NCBI RefSeq assembly: GCF_005508865.1
Contig: NZ_SCOM01000001.1
Span: 620,001-684,000 of the forward strand
Direction of reading: 5' to 3'
Source of the DNA: Pseudomonas sp. F(2018)
GTDB lineage: Bacteria > Pseudomonadota > Gammaproteobacteria > Pseudomonadales > Pseudomonadaceae
DNA length: 64,000 nt
Shown here piece after piece: positions 8,661-16,483 of this stretch. The translations under genes and the position numbers were made by a program. The stretch's first letter is position 1. Every line of letters starts with the position of its first letter. The notes under the pieces were generated by a model. It had not been told where the DNA came from. It made no database searches and saw only the letters and a list, made by a program, of their open reading frames with translations.

Positions 8661-8800
8661 GAACCTATTTCAGACTTCTTGATCGTCGGCCATGCTGCGT
8701 TGGAATTGGACTCGGACTGCTCATTTACGCTTTGTAAACTCCGCGTCCTCATCCAATTCCGCCTTGCCTGGCTCTAGCTCAAAAAGCCTGAAGCAGGTTC
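8661..8800 (+). repeat. hairpin intergenic element, copy 2, with terminal inverted repeats
   Basis: 140-bp element starting immediately after the reductase stop. Termini GAACCTATTTCAG and CTGAAGCAGGTTC pair at 11 of 13 positions. The core has a perfect GGAATTGGA / TCCAATTCC outer stem, an inner TTTAC/GTAAA stem, and TGCTCA opposite CTCCGC between them. Same family as 2177-2286 and 38426-38548. Confidence 0.8.
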
Positions 8801-8828
8801 CAAGCCGGGGCCCAGCCCTGGAGTTGCG

Positions 8829-9602
8829 ATGAGCGAACACATACTGGTCGAGCGCGAAGGCGGTCTGCTGACCCTGCGCCTGAACCGCCCGGACAAGATG
8901 AACGCGCTGACCCGCGCCATGTACAGCCAAATGGCCGAAGTGCTGGACGCGGCCAACGAGGATCGCGCGGTGCGTGCCGTGCTGATCACCGGCGGTGCGG
9001 AGTGCTTCACCAGCGGCAACGACGTGGCCGACTTTCTGCAGGCGCCGCCCACCGGCATGGACAGCCCGGTGTTCCAGTTCATGCGCGCGCTGTTCGACTT
9101 CGGCAAACCAGTGGTGGCCGCCGTGGCCGGTCCGGCCGTGGGCATCGGCACCACCCTGCTGCTGCACTGCGATCTGGTCTATGTCAGCTGCGACGCCAAG
9201 CTGCGCACCCCCTTCGTCAACCTCGGCCTGTGCCCGGAATTCGGCTCCAGCCTGCTGCTGCCGCGCCTGCTCGGCCAGGCCAAGGCGGCCGAAGTGCTGC
9301 TGCTGGGCGAGGCCTTCACCGGTGCCGAGGCCGCGCAGTGGGGCATCGCCAGCGCTGCTCTCGAGGACGGTCCGAGTACCGTGGCCAAGGCCCGCGAGAT
9401 GGCCCTGCGTTTCCTCGAGCTGGCGCCTTCCGCGGTGGCCGACAGCAAGCGCCTGATGCGCGCGCCGGGGCGCGAGGAGCTGCGCAAGGTGATCGAGGAG
9501 GAGGGCGCCCTGTTCGGCCAGCGCCTGCGCTCGCCGGAGGCCATCGAGGCGCTGTCGGCTTTTATGCAGCGCAGGAAGCCAGATTTCTCCAAGTTCGCGT
9601 AG
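8829..9602 (+). CDS. enoyl-CoA hydratase/isomerase family protein
   Basis: 257-residue crotonase-fold protein. The N-terminal L-R-L-N-R-P-D-K-M-N-A-L, the oxyanion-hole segment C-F-T-S-G-N-D-V-A-D-F, and V-A-A-V-A-G-P-A-V-G-I-G-T-T follow family expectation. The usual catalytic glutamates of true hydratases are not obvious in that GPAVGIGTT region, so an isomerase or another CoA-ester reaction is equally possible. The gene keeps the remembered PA4330 position between the ferredoxin reductase and pykA and ends at a two-way terminator. Confidence 0.85.
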   Translation: MSEHILVEREGGLLTLRLNRPDKMNALTRAMYSQMAEVLDAANEDRAVRAVLITGGAECFTSGNDVADFLQAPPTGMDSPVFQFMRALFDFGKPVVAAVAGPAVGIGTTLLLHCDLVYVSCDAKLRTPFVNLGLCPEFGSSLLLPRLLGQAKAAEVLLLGEAFTGAEAAQWGIASAALEDGPSTVAKAREMALRFLELAPSAVADSKRLMRAPGREELRKVIEEEGALFGQRLRSPEAIEALSAFMQRRKPDFSKFA

Positions 9603-9612
9603 GCTTGAACCA

Positions 9613-9634
9613 CCCCTCTCCCAGGGGGAGAGGG
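9613..9634. repeat. short inverted repeat CCCTCTCCC / GGGAGAGGG
   Basis: Near-perfect GC-rich palindrome just after the enoyl-CoA hydratase stop and before the true terminator. A sequence of this kind is a common small intergenic palindrome in Pseudomonas; role unknown. Confidence 0.6.
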
Positions 9635-9640
9635 AGAAAT

Positions 9641-9669
9641 AAAAAGGCCGCTCATCGAGCGGCCTTTTT
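9641..9669. terminator. bidirectional terminator between convergent genes
   Basis: Perfect stem AAAAAGGCCGCT / AGCGGCCTTTTT with loop CATCG. It serves the enoyl-CoA hydratase gene and pykA. Confidence 0.92.
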
Positions 9670-9683
9670 CATGGGCGGCAAAC

Positions 9684-11135
9684 TCAGACCAGCGGATCAC
9701 CCACATGGAGGATCTTCATGGTGTTGGTGCCGCCAGTGCCGTGGTAGCTGTCGCCCTTGGTCAGGATCACCCAGTCGCCGGGCTGCACGAAGCCGCGTTT
9801 GAGCAGCTCGTCCACCGCCGCCTGGCTGACCTTGTTGGCCGGCAGGGCGGCCGGGTCGAACGGCACGGTGTAGACGCCGCGGAACAGGGCGACCCGAGCC
9901 TGGGCCTCTCGGTGCGGAGTGAAGGCGAAGATCGGGATCGACGAGCGGATGCGCGACATGATCAGCGGGCTGTAGCCGCTCTCGGTCAGGCTGATGATGG
10001 CCTTGACACCCGGGAAGTGGTTGGCGGTGTACATGGTGGCCAGGGCGATGCTCTCGTCGCAGCGCTCGAAGGTGCGGCCGATGCGGTGGCTGGATTTCTG
10101 GCTGGTCGGGTGCTTCTCGGCGCCCAGGCAGACGCGGGCCATGGCCTCGACGGCTTCGACCGGGTACTCGCCGGCGGCACTTTCGGCCGAGAGCATCACC
10201 GCGTCGGTGTAGTCCAGCGCGGCATTGGCTACGTCGGAGACTTCCGCACGGGTCGGCATGGGGCTGTGGATCATCGACTCCATCATCTGGGTCGCGGTGA
10301 TCACCGCTTTGTTGTAGCGACGGGCGTGGGCAATGATCTTCTTCTGGATGCCGACCAGCTCGGCATCGCCGATCTCCACGGCGAGGTCGCCGCGGGCCAC
10401 CATCACCGCGTCGCTGGCGCGGATCAGGCCGTCCAGTGCGGCATCGTCTGCCACCGCCTCGGCGCGCTCGATCTTGGCCACCAGCCAGGCGTTACCGCCG
10501 GCCTCGGTGAGCAGGCGGCGGGCATAGTCCATATCGGCGGCGTCGCGCGGGAAGGATACGGCGACATAGTCCAGATTCATCTCGGCGGCCAGCTTGATGT
10601 CGACCTTGTCTTTCTCGGTCAAGGCCGGCGCCGTCAGGCCGCCACCGCGGCGGTTGATGCCCTTGTTGTCGGACAGTGGCCCACCGATCACCACGCGGCA
10701 GTGCAGCTCGTCGGCGCCCTTGAGCTCGACGCGCATCACCACGCGGCCGTCGTCCAGCAGCAGGTCGTCGCCGACGTCGCAATCCTGGATCAGCGCCGGG
10801 TAGTCGATGCCGACCACTTCCTGGTTGCCCTCGGTGCGCGAGTGGCTGGCGGACAGGCGGAACAGGTCGCCTTCCTTGAGTTCGATGCGCTTGTTGGTGA
10901 ACTTGGCGATGCGGATCTTCGGACCCTGCAGGTCGCCGAGCAGCGCCACGTGGCGGCCGTGCTTGGCGGCCAGCTCGCGAACCAGCGCGGCGCGAGCCTT
11001 GTGATCGTCGGCGCTGCCGTGGGAGAAGTTCAGGCGGGCAACGTCGATGCCGGCGACTATCAGCTGTTCGAGAACTTCCGGGGAATTGCTGGCGGGGCCG
11101 AGGGTGGCGACGATTTTGGTGCGGCGCAGGGTCAT
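9684..11135 (-). CDS. pykA: pyruvate kinase (PykA type)
   Basis: 483 residues; converts phosphoenolpyruvate and ADP to pyruvate and ATP in the last step of lower glycolysis. Motifs: N-terminal R-R-T-K-I-V-A-T-L-G-P-A-S, A-R-L-N-F-S-H-G, L-G-D-L-Q-G-P-K-I-R, active-site V-A-K-I-E-R-A-E and V-M-V-A-R-G-D-L-A-V-E-I-G, and A-T-Q-M-M-E-S-M. ATG at 11135 begins the conserved start (M-T-L-R-R-T-K-I-V-A-T); the longer upstream frame has no conserved sequence. Single gene with its own promoter region (11136-11269) and a shared terminator. Confidence 0.95.
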   Translation of the reverse strand: MTLRRTKIVATLGPASNSPEVLEQLIVAGIDVARLNFSHGSADDHKARAALVRELAAKHGRHVALLGDLQGPKIRIAKFTNKRIELKEGDLFRLSASHSRTEGNQEVVGIDYPALIQDCDVGDDLLLDDGRVVMRVELKGADELHCRVVIGGPLSDNKGINRRGGGLTAPALTEKDKVDIKLAAEMNLDYVAVSFPRDAADMDYARRLLTEAGGNAWLVAKIERAEAVADDAALDGLIRASDAVMVARGDLAVEIGDAELVGIQKKIIAHARRYNKAVITATQMMESMIHSPMPTRAEVSDVANAALDYTDAVMLSAESAAGEYPVEAVEAMARVCLGAEKHPTSQKSSHRIGRTFERCDESIALATMYTANHFPGVKAIISLTESGYSPLIMSRIRSSIPIFAFTPHREAQARVALFRGVYTVPFDPAALPANKVSQAAVDELLKRGFVQPGDWVILTKGDSYHGTGGTNTMKILHVGDPLV

Positions 11136-11269
11136 GCGGTAACTCCAGTTTGCATAGCGTGCGGCGAGGCTACTACGGCCTTTCACTGTAGTCATTGTTC
11201 ACCTGCACTACCTTGTCTCTGCAGAAATCGCCGCGAACGCCGATACACTGCACAGCGGAGGAATTGACC

Positions 11270-11644
11270 ATGCGAACCCTGATCCTGATTCTCACCCTGA
11301 CCAGTCTGGTCGGCTGCAATCGCCTGTCCCTGGACCGCCATCTGGACGAGGCCTATCGGCACTACACCGAGGGCGATTGCGACCAGGCCCTGCTCGACCT
11401 GTCGCGTGCCGAGCGCAGTAGTCGCTCGCGCAGCTACATGCAGCCGGAGATCTCCCTGCTGCGTGGCCAGTGCCTGGAACGGCAGAACCTGTTCGTCGAC
11501 GCGGCGCAGACCTACGAGTTCATCGTCACCCGCTACCCGGCCAGCGAATACGCCTATCGCGCTCGCGCCAGGCTGGAGACATTGCGCCAGCTCGGGCATC
11601 ATCAAGCGAGAGAGCCGGCCAAGGCATCCGCCGCATCCCTCTGA
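11270..11644 (+). CDS. small lipoprotein with TPR-like helices
   Basis: 124-residue protein with a lipoprotein signal (M-R-T-L-I-L-I-L-T-L-T-S-L-V-G-C, lipobox LVGC, mature Cys16), so probably an envelope lipoprotein. The mature part has a tetratricopeptide-like pattern (A-Y-R-H-Y-T-E-G-D-C-D-Q-A-L-L-D-L and C-L-E-R-Q-N-L-F-V-D-A-A-Q-T-Y-E-F-I) resembling BamD/YfgC-type repeats. A good GGAGG site lies 6-8 bases before ATG 11270. Partner unknown; position matches the small hypothetical genes beyond pykA in PAO1. Confidence 0.75.
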   Translation: MRTLILILTLTSLVGCNRLSLDRHLDEAYRHYTEGDCDQALLDLSRAERSSRSRSYMQPEISLLRGQCLERQNLFVDAAQTYEFIVTRYPASEYAYRARARLETLRQLGHHQAREPAKASAASL

Positions 11645-11716
11645 TGCGGCCGTCAGTCGGCTGGTCCGCAGGAAGCGAAGCGCGGCGTTAAGCTGCGCCG
11701 AAGGAGGGAATCCCGC

Positions 11717-12142
11717 ATGCGTCATTTCATATTCATCGCCTTGCTCGTGCCGGCGTTCGCCAGCGCGGAGATCTATCGCTGGACGGACGCCCAGGGGCGC
11801 GTGCATTTCAGCGAGAAACCCAGCGGCAGTGGCGCCGAGCAGGTAGAGGTGAAGCCTCAGGTGGTGGAACGCGACGATGCCACGCGTGAACGTGAGCAGC
11901 GCGCCCAGCAATACTTCGATGCGCGTCGCGACGAGAAGGCCCAGTCTCAGGCTCGCGCTTCTGCGGCCCGCGCCGAGCGCAACAAGGAATGCAGCGAGCT
12001 ACGCAGCAATCTGGCGCAGATCCAGCGCGGTGGCCGTTACTTCACCACCGATGCCAACGGCGAACGCAGCTATATCGACGAAGCGGAAGTAGAGGCGGCG
12101 CGCAGCCGTTTGTCGTCTCGTATTGCCGAGCGGTGCGGCTGA
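11717..12142 (+). CDS. DUF4124 domain-containing secreted protein
   Basis: 141 residues. Signal peptide M-R-H-F-I-F-I-A-L-L-V-P-A-F-A-S-A then the DUF4124 hallmark E-I-Y-R-W-T-D-A-Q-G-R-V-H-F-S-E-K-P at the new N-terminus. The remainder is a charged Arg/Glu/Gln-rich helix with one cysteine mid-way and one at the C-terminus (R-C-G). Members are periplasmic and of unknown function. The ribosome site GAAGGAGG precedes ATG 11717. Confidence 0.8.
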   Translation: MRHFIFIALLVPAFASAEIYRWTDAQGRVHFSEKPSGSGAEQVEVKPQVVERDDATREREQRAQQYFDARRDEKAQSQARASAARAERNKECSELRSNLAQIQRGGRYFTTDANGERSYIDEAEVEAARSRLSSRIAERCG

Positions 12143-12202
12143 GTCTGGTCGAGTCCCAGCGCAGCAGCCATACTCGAACTCCATCCATAGCGATTGGCCA
12201 CC

Positions 12203-12562
12203 ATGCACATTCAGCGCCACATCGAACGCCACCAGCTGCCGTACTACTTGAAGGTGTTCAACCGCATCACCGACAAACCCATGGGCTACATCGGCAATGT
12301 CTCGCTGGACGGCCTGATGTTGATCAGCCAGTACCCGATGCTGGTCAATGCGCGCTTCGACATGCGCCTGAAGATTCCCGGCCGTGATGGCCGCGTGCAC
12401 AACATCGACTTCGGTGCCTGCTGCCAGTGGAGCCGCGAGGACGTCACTCCCGGCACCTATGACTCGGGGTTCTCGCTGGTCGCGCCTCCGGCCGAGTACG
12501 TCGAGATGGTCGACGCCCTGCGCAGCTACTTCAGCTTTCATCCCCTGGCCGCCTCGGCCTGA
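12203..12562 (+). CDS. PilZ-domain protein
   Basis: 119 residues forming a single PilZ-like beta barrel: N-terminal R-H-x-x-R-H-Q-L-P-Y-Y-L-K-V, the D/N-x-S-x-x-G box as G-N-V-S-L-D-G-L-M-L, and C-C-Q-W-S-R at the strand that often follows. The c-di-GMP RxxxR motif is not strict (H-I-E-R-H), so binding is uncertain. ATG 12203 was chosen over TTG 12194. With three diguanylate cyclases nearby it is a plausible c-di-GMP effector, inference only. Confidence 0.75.
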   Translation: MHIQRHIERHQLPYYLKVFNRITDKPMGYIGNVSLDGLMLISQYPMLVNARFDMRLKIPGRDGRVHNIDFGACCQWSREDVTPGTYDSGFSLVAPPAEYVEMVDALRSYFSFHPLAASA

Positions 12563-12581
12563 CTGAATCGCTTCCTTATCT

Positions 12582-12609
12582 GATCGCCTGGGCCTCCGCT
12601 CAGGCGATC
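12582..12609. repeat. perfect inverted repeat at convergent gene ends
   Basis: GATCGCCTG / CAGGCGATC around a 10-base loop, overlapping the finR stop. It has no U-run, so it is not a classic intrinsic terminator; it may slow polymerase or protect 3' ends. Confidence 0.6.
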
Positions 12610-13526
12610 GGCTGCAGCACTATTTCGTCGCTGCGGCGAATGCCTGCGGTCATCTCCCTGCACAGTTCGAGAAACTCGCGCATGGCGGCGGTCTGGTACT
12701 TCTGCCGGTGCCAGATGAAATAGAACTGACGGGTGAGGTCCAGTTCCGGGGTTTCCACCGGCACCAGGCTGCCGCGGCGGAAGGCGTCACGCAGGGCCAG
12801 GCGCGAGATACAGCCGATGCCCAGGCCGGACTCCACGGCGCGCTTGATCGCCTCGGTATGCTCCAGCTCCAGACGGATATTCAGCTGCGCCGGGTGATGG
12901 CGCATGGCCTGGTCGAAGGTCAGCCGCGTGCCGGAGCCCTGCTCGCGCAGAATCCAGGCCTCGCGGCTCAGCTCTTCTAGCGTCGCCGTGCCGCGCTCGG
13001 CCAGTGGGTGGCGCGGGGCGCAGAACACCACCAGTTCGTCCTCGACCCAGGGCTGTACTTCGATGTCCGGATGCTGGCAGTCGCCCTCGATCAGACCCAG
13101 GTCCAGCTCGTAGTGGGCCACCCGCTGCACCACGTTGGCGGTGTTCTGCACGTGCAGCTTGAGGCGGCATTCCGGGTGGCGCTGCATGAAATTGCCGATC
13201 AGCAGAGTGGCCAGGTAGTTACCCACGGTGAGGGTGGCTCCCAGCTCCAGCAGGCCGAAGCCGGTCTTGCCGCTGAGCAGACGTTCGATCTCCTTGGCCT
13301 GGTCGAGCAGCGCCACCGCCTGCGGCAGCAACTGGCGCCCCAGGGCATTCAGCGACAGGCGTTTGCCGGCGCGATCGAACAGCTGGCAGTCGGACTGCCG
13401 CTCCAGTTCGCTGAGCGAGGTGCTGGCGGCTGACTGCGAAAGGGCCAGGGATTCCGCCGCGCGGGATACGCTTTCCTGCTTGGCCACGGCGACGAATACT
13501 TCCAATTGCCTGAGGGTAAATCGCAT
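12600..13526 (-). CDS. finR: LysR-type regulator FinR, activator of fpr
   Basis: 308-residue LysR regulator. N-terminal winged helix-turn-helix M-R-F-T-L-R-Q-L-E-V-F-V-A-V-A-K-Q-E-S-V-S-R-A-A-E-S-L-A (residues 1-60) followed by a periplasmic-binding-protein-like effector domain. It is transcribed divergently from fpr with a 189-bp AT-rich spacer, the arrangement of finR/fpr in P. putida and P. aeruginosa, where FinR induces fpr on superoxide stress and sulfur limitation (established for the family). The symbol rests on this context plus the LysR fold. The stop lies inside a perfect inverted repeat. Confidence 0.85.
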   Translation of the reverse strand: MRFTLRQLEVFVAVAKQESVSRAAESLALSQSAASTSLSELERQSDCQLFDRAGKRLSLNALGRQLLPQAVALLDQAKEIERLLSGKTGFGLLELGATLTVGNYLATLLIGNFMQRHPECRLKLHVQNTANVVQRVAHYELDLGLIEGDCQHPDIEVQPWVEDELVVFCAPRHPLAERGTATLEELSREAWILREQGSGTRLTFDQAMRHHPAQLNIRLELEHTEAIKRAVESGLGIGCISRLALRDAFRRGSLVPVETPELDLTRQFYFIWHRQKYQTAAMREFLELCREMTAGIRRSDEIVLQPIA

Positions 13527-13715
13527 ATCTATATAACCAATAATCGATATCGTGATAATTCGCTTAACAGATATTGTGGCTCTCACTAGAATGGCGCGCA
13601 ACGCTGCCGGCCCCGGCAGACGATTGTGTGCGTAATCACCCGACATTGACCTGACGCAAATGGGTCGAGGGTGTTTTCCGGCAATCTGAAAACCGAGACT
13701 TTTGAGGACACTCGC
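13527..13715. promoter_or_regulatory. finR-fpr divergent regulatory region
   Basis: AT-rich 189-bp spacer containing a CGATATCG palindrome within T/A-rich sequence (about 13540-13560), compatible with the T-N11-A half-sites of LysR regulators. The fpr ribosome site TGAGGA lies at about 13703-13708. Exact promoters and the FinR site cannot be fixed from sequence alone. Confidence 0.55.
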
Positions 13716-14495
13716 ATGAGCAACATGAACTCGGAACGCGTCGTTAGTGTGCACCACTGGAACGACACCCTGTTCAGCTTCAAGTGCACCCGCGACCCGG
13801 GCCTGCGCTTCGAGAATGGCCAGTTCGTCATGATCGGCCTGCAGCAGCCCAACGGCCGCCCGCTGATGCGCGCCTACTCCATCGCCAGCCCGAACTGGGA
13901 AGAGCATCTGGAGTTCTTCAGCATCAAGGTGCCGGACGGCCCGCTGACCTCCCAGCTGCAGCACCTCAAGGAAGGCGACGAGATCATCATCAGCAAGAAG
14001 CCCACCGGCACCCTGGTGCTCGATGACCTCAACCCCGGCAAGCACCTGTACCTGCTCAGCACCGGTACCGGCCTGGCGCCCTTCATGAGCGTGATCCAGG
14101 ACCCGGAAACCTACGAGCGTTTCGAAAAGGTCATCCTGGTGCACGGCGTGCGCTACGTGAACGAAGTGGCGTACCGCGAGTTCATCACCGAACACCTGCC
14201 GAAAAACGAGTTCTTCGGTGATGCCCTGAAGAACAAGCTGATCTACTACCCGACCGTGACCCGCGAGCCGTTCGAGAATCAGGGTCGCCTGACCGACCTG
14301 ATGCGCAGCGGCAAACTGTTCGAGGACATCGGCCTGCCACCGATCAACCCGCAGGACGACCGCGCCATGATCTGCGGTAGCCCGAGCATGCTCGACGAGA
14401 CCAGCGAAGTGCTCGACAGCTTCGGCCTGAAGATCTCCCCGCGCATGCGCGAGCCGGGCGACTACCTGATCGAGCGCGCCTTCGTCGAGAAGTAA
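13716..14495 (+). CDS. fpr: ferredoxin--NADP+ reductase
   Basis: 259-residue bacterial subclass I ferredoxin-NADP reductase. FAD motif R-A-Y-S-I-A-S-P-N (about residues 51-59), NADP-binding S-T-G-T-G-L-A-P-F (about 112-120) and C-terminal A-M-I-C-G-S-P-S-M-L-D; the C-terminus ends F-V-E-K as in Pseudomonas Fpr. It moves electrons between NADPH and ferredoxin or flavodoxin and helps in iron-sulfur and oxidative-stress repair. Start ATG 13716 has TGAGGA 8 bases upstream. Divergent finR is its likely activator; a terminator follows. Confidence 0.95.
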   Translation: MSNMNSERVVSVHHWNDTLFSFKCTRDPGLRFENGQFVMIGLQQPNGRPLMRAYSIASPNWEEHLEFFSIKVPDGPLTSQLQHLKEGDEIIISKKPTGTLVLDDLNPGKHLYLLSTGTGLAPFMSVIQDPETYERFEKVILVHGVRYVNEVAYREFITEHLPKNEFFGDALKNKLIYYPTVTREPFENQGRLTDLMRSGKLFEDIGLPPINPQDDRAMICGSPSMLDETSEVLDSFGLKISPRMREPGDYLIERAFVEK

Positions 14496-14510
14496 GCGCC
14501 CATCGCTACA

Positions 14511-14540
14511 ACACAAACCCGCCAATCGGCGGGTTTGTCG
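14511..14540. terminator. terminator after fpr
   Basis: Perfect stem ACAAACCCGCC / GGCGGGTTTGT with loop AATC and T-rich flank, between fpr and convergent trmO. Confidence 0.85.
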
Positions 14541-14548
14541 TTTCTGGG

Positions 14549-15241
14549 TTAGCCCAGCACCACTTCCAGAACGCAGATCCGTCCTGGCTCGGGGTAGTGC
14601 CAACGCACCTGCACATCCCACAGCAGCACGCCGTAGCGGCGCTCGGGCTCTGGCACCTGGTAGGCGGGGCGCGGGTCCTGGGCCAGGCATTGCTCGATCA
14701 GTTCGATCAGAGGCTCGCCCAGGCGCAGGGCGTGTTGCCGTGCCTGTTGCAGCGCCTCGTCGCTCCAGGTCAGGTCGATCGGCGTCGGCGGCGCATCGGC
14801 GATGCGGTTGAACGCGCCGGGCACGCCGTCGGCATAGGGCACGTAGGGTTTGATATCCAGCACCGGCGTGCCGTCCAGCAGGTCGATGCCGGACAGCCAC
14901 AGCCGCCCCGGTTCGACCTTCTCCAGCTTCACCACCGACTGGCCGATGCCGTTGGGGCGATGCGTGGCGCGGGTGGCGAACACCCCCAGCGAGGCATTGC
15001 CGCCCAGGCGCGGCGGGCGCACCTTGAGCCGCGGCTTGTCCTCCAGGGCCTGGTGGAAGAGGAACAGCAGCCACACGTGACTGACCTGCTCCAGCCCCTC
15101 GACCGCTTCGGCGCGGTCGAACGGCGCCACCAGCTCCAGCACGCCACGGGCGGCCGTGGCCAGTTGCGGCTGTCGGGGAATGGCGAACTTCTCCTTGAAG
15201 CAGGAGCGCAGGAAACCGATGGGGCTGACGGAATGAGACAT
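14549..15241 (-). CDS. trmO: tRNA (N6-threonylcarbamoyladenosine37-N6)-methyltransferase
   Basis: 230-residue TrmO/TsaA (YaeB) protein. Features: N-terminal P-I-G-F-L-R-S-C-F-K-E-K-F-A-I-P-R-Q-P; the conserved A-T-R-A-T-H-R-P-N-G-I-G-Q-S-V-V-K-L; and L-L-D-G-T-P-V-L-D-I-K-P-Y-V-P-Y-A-D. TrmO adds a methyl group to t6A37 of tRNA(Thr) using SAM. The start at 15241 gives the classic M-S-H-S-V-S-P-I-G. It stands alone between the fpr terminator and a frameshifted VOC gene. Confidence 0.92.
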   Translation of the reverse strand: MSHSVSPIGFLRSCFKEKFAIPRQPQLATAARGVLELVAPFDRAEAVEGLEQVSHVWLLFLFHQALEDKPRLKVRPPRLGGNASLGVFATRATHRPNGIGQSVVKLEKVEPGRLWLSGIDLLDGTPVLDIKPYVPYADGVPGAFNRIADAPPTPIDLTWSDEALQQARQHALRLGEPLIELIEQCLAQDPRPAYQVPEPERRYGVLLWDVQVRWHYPEPGRICVLEVVLG

Positions 15242-15288
15242 GGCGGCACGCGTGGCGGGAAACCCGTGCATGGTAGCGAGCGCTCGCC

Positions 15289-15685
15289 TCAGTCGGCCAC
15301 CTCGTCGTAGCCACGGCCGCGCCATTGCAGCAGGCACAGACCATGGCCGAACGGGTCGCGCAGGCCAGCCAGACGACCCCAGGCCTCGTCGGTCGGGCCG
15401 CGTTCCAGGCGGGCACCGGCGGCCAGGGCGCGGGCCAGCGCGCTGTCCAGATCGGCCACCACCAGGTCCAGGTGCAGCGGTGTCCAGTGGGCGGCATAGT
15501 CGCGGCGCAGGGCGCGATCGGCCGGGCTCCTTGTGCAGCAGATAGACCGGCACCGGCGCGCCCTCCAGCTCGGCCACGCTGCCATCGAACAGATAACGGC
15601 GCAGGCGCAGGCCGACGGCCTGCTCATAGAAGGTCACGGCCTGCTCCAGGTCCGGCACGTCCAGATTGATCAGCAGCTCGGTCAT
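15289..15685 (-). pseudogene. VOC/glyoxalase-family gene broken by a frameshift
   Basis: The 5' part (from ATG 15685, M-T-E-L-L-I-N-L-D-V-P-D-L) and the 3' part (ending G-R-G-Y-D-E-V-A-D at 15289) are two halves of one vicinal-oxygen-chelate fold of about 131 residues, but lie in different frames. The switch falls near 15528-15535, where one base appears missing relative to an intact frame (Y-L-L-H-K-E then S-P-A-D-R-A-L-R-R-D-Y). The metal-ligand region L-H-L-D-L-V-V and the C-terminal D-P-F-G-H-G-L are intact, so the break is recent or is a sequencing error. Confidence 0.8.
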
Positions 15686-15755
15686 GGCGCGGCGCTCACT
15701 CGGGTGGCCGGTTGGGCGGAGCTGCACGAAGTACCGCGCGCACCGCTCATGGCCT

Positions 15756-16034
15756 TCATCGGAACAGCTTGCCGCCGGTGAACAGCCCCATCACCGCATC
15801 GTGGCATTGCGTGCAGACCAGGCCGCGTTCCTGGCCGGAGTGCGGGTCGGCATTCTCGTGGGGCTGCACGCAGGCGGGCAGGGCGAAGCGCCGCTGCAGC
15901 GCGCTCAGGTCCAGGCGCACATCGAAGTACACCCACTCGCGGCAGTTCTCCGACCAGGCCTGGCCGCGAAACGTCTCTTCGGCGCCGTTGTGCAGCAGAG
16001 CCTGTTCCAGTGCGCGCAGGTGTTCGCAGAGCAT
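15756..16034 (-). CDS. conserved hypothetical protein with CxxC motif
   Basis: 92 residues, soluble. Two pairs of potential metal ligands: A-C-V-Q-P-H-E-N-A-D-P-H and L-V-C-T-Q-C-H-D near the C-terminus, suggesting a small zinc or iron site. An aromatic E-W-V-Y-F-D-V-R-L-D strand sits mid-protein. Its start is 10 bases downstream of the GFA gene stop, so the two are probably cotranscribed. I do not recognise the family well enough to name it. Confidence 0.65.
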   Translation of the reverse strand: MLCEHLRALEQALLHNGAEETFRGQAWSENCREWVYFDVRLDLSALQRRFALPACVQPHENADPHSGQERGLVCTQCHDAVMGLFTGGKLFR

Positions 16035-16044
16035 GGGACGATCC

Positions 16045-16461
16045 TCAGGGCTTGGCCGGGCCTGCCGGCGGGCGCTCCGGGTACTGCGGGAGCTGGTCGC
16101 AGATCTCCAGCCATGGCGCCTTGGAGGCGACGAAGATATGCGCGCCGGGGCCCTGTTCGACCGCGGTATCGAGGCTGCCCATGCGCACTCGGACGATCTC
16201 CGGCATCTGCTCCCGACGGCTGTAGATCGGCGAGCCGCAGTGGCTGCAGAACACCCGGTGGCTGCCCTCGGCGGTGCAGAAGTCCTTCAGCGCATCCGCG
16301 CCGGCGGTGACCACGAAATCCGTGGTGGCGACCAGCACGTTGGAAGCGAAGGCCGAGCCGCCAGCCTTGCGGCAGCGCGAGCAGTGGCAGAAGAACCCCG
16401 CACCGAGCTCGCCGCGAATCTCGTAGTGCACCGCCCCGCACAGGCAACTTCCGTTGTACAT
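16045..16461 (-). CDS. GFA family protein (glutathione-dependent formaldehyde-activating-like)
   Basis: 138 residues with the CENP-V/GFA zinc-fold signature: S-C-L-C-G-A-V-H-Y near the start, F-C-H-C-S-R-C-R-K at about residues 24-32 and F-C-S-H-C-G-S-P-I-Y at about 70-79, which supply the zinc ligands. Despite the family name, most members have not been shown to act on formaldehyde. ATG 16461 is used because it begins the conserved M-Y-N-G-S-C-L-C-G. It lies in a run of same-strand small genes (VOC, GNAT, GFA, CxxC protein) with short gaps. Confidence 0.88.
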   Translation of the reverse strand: MYNGSCLCGAVHYEIRGELGAGFFCHCSRCRKAGGSAFASNVLVATTDFVVTAGADALKDFCTAEGSHRVFCSHCGSPIYSRREQMPEIVRVRMGSLDTAVEQGPGAHIFVASKAPWLEICDQLPQYPERPPAGPAKP

Positions 16462-16483
16462 GTGAATCCCTCGCTGAACTGGA

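Noticed and set aside
12600..15497. A single 965-codon minus-strand frame spanning finR and beyond
   Set aside because: Only the finR part (from ATG 13526) is coding; the rest is antisense to fpr and part of trmO in the wrong frame.
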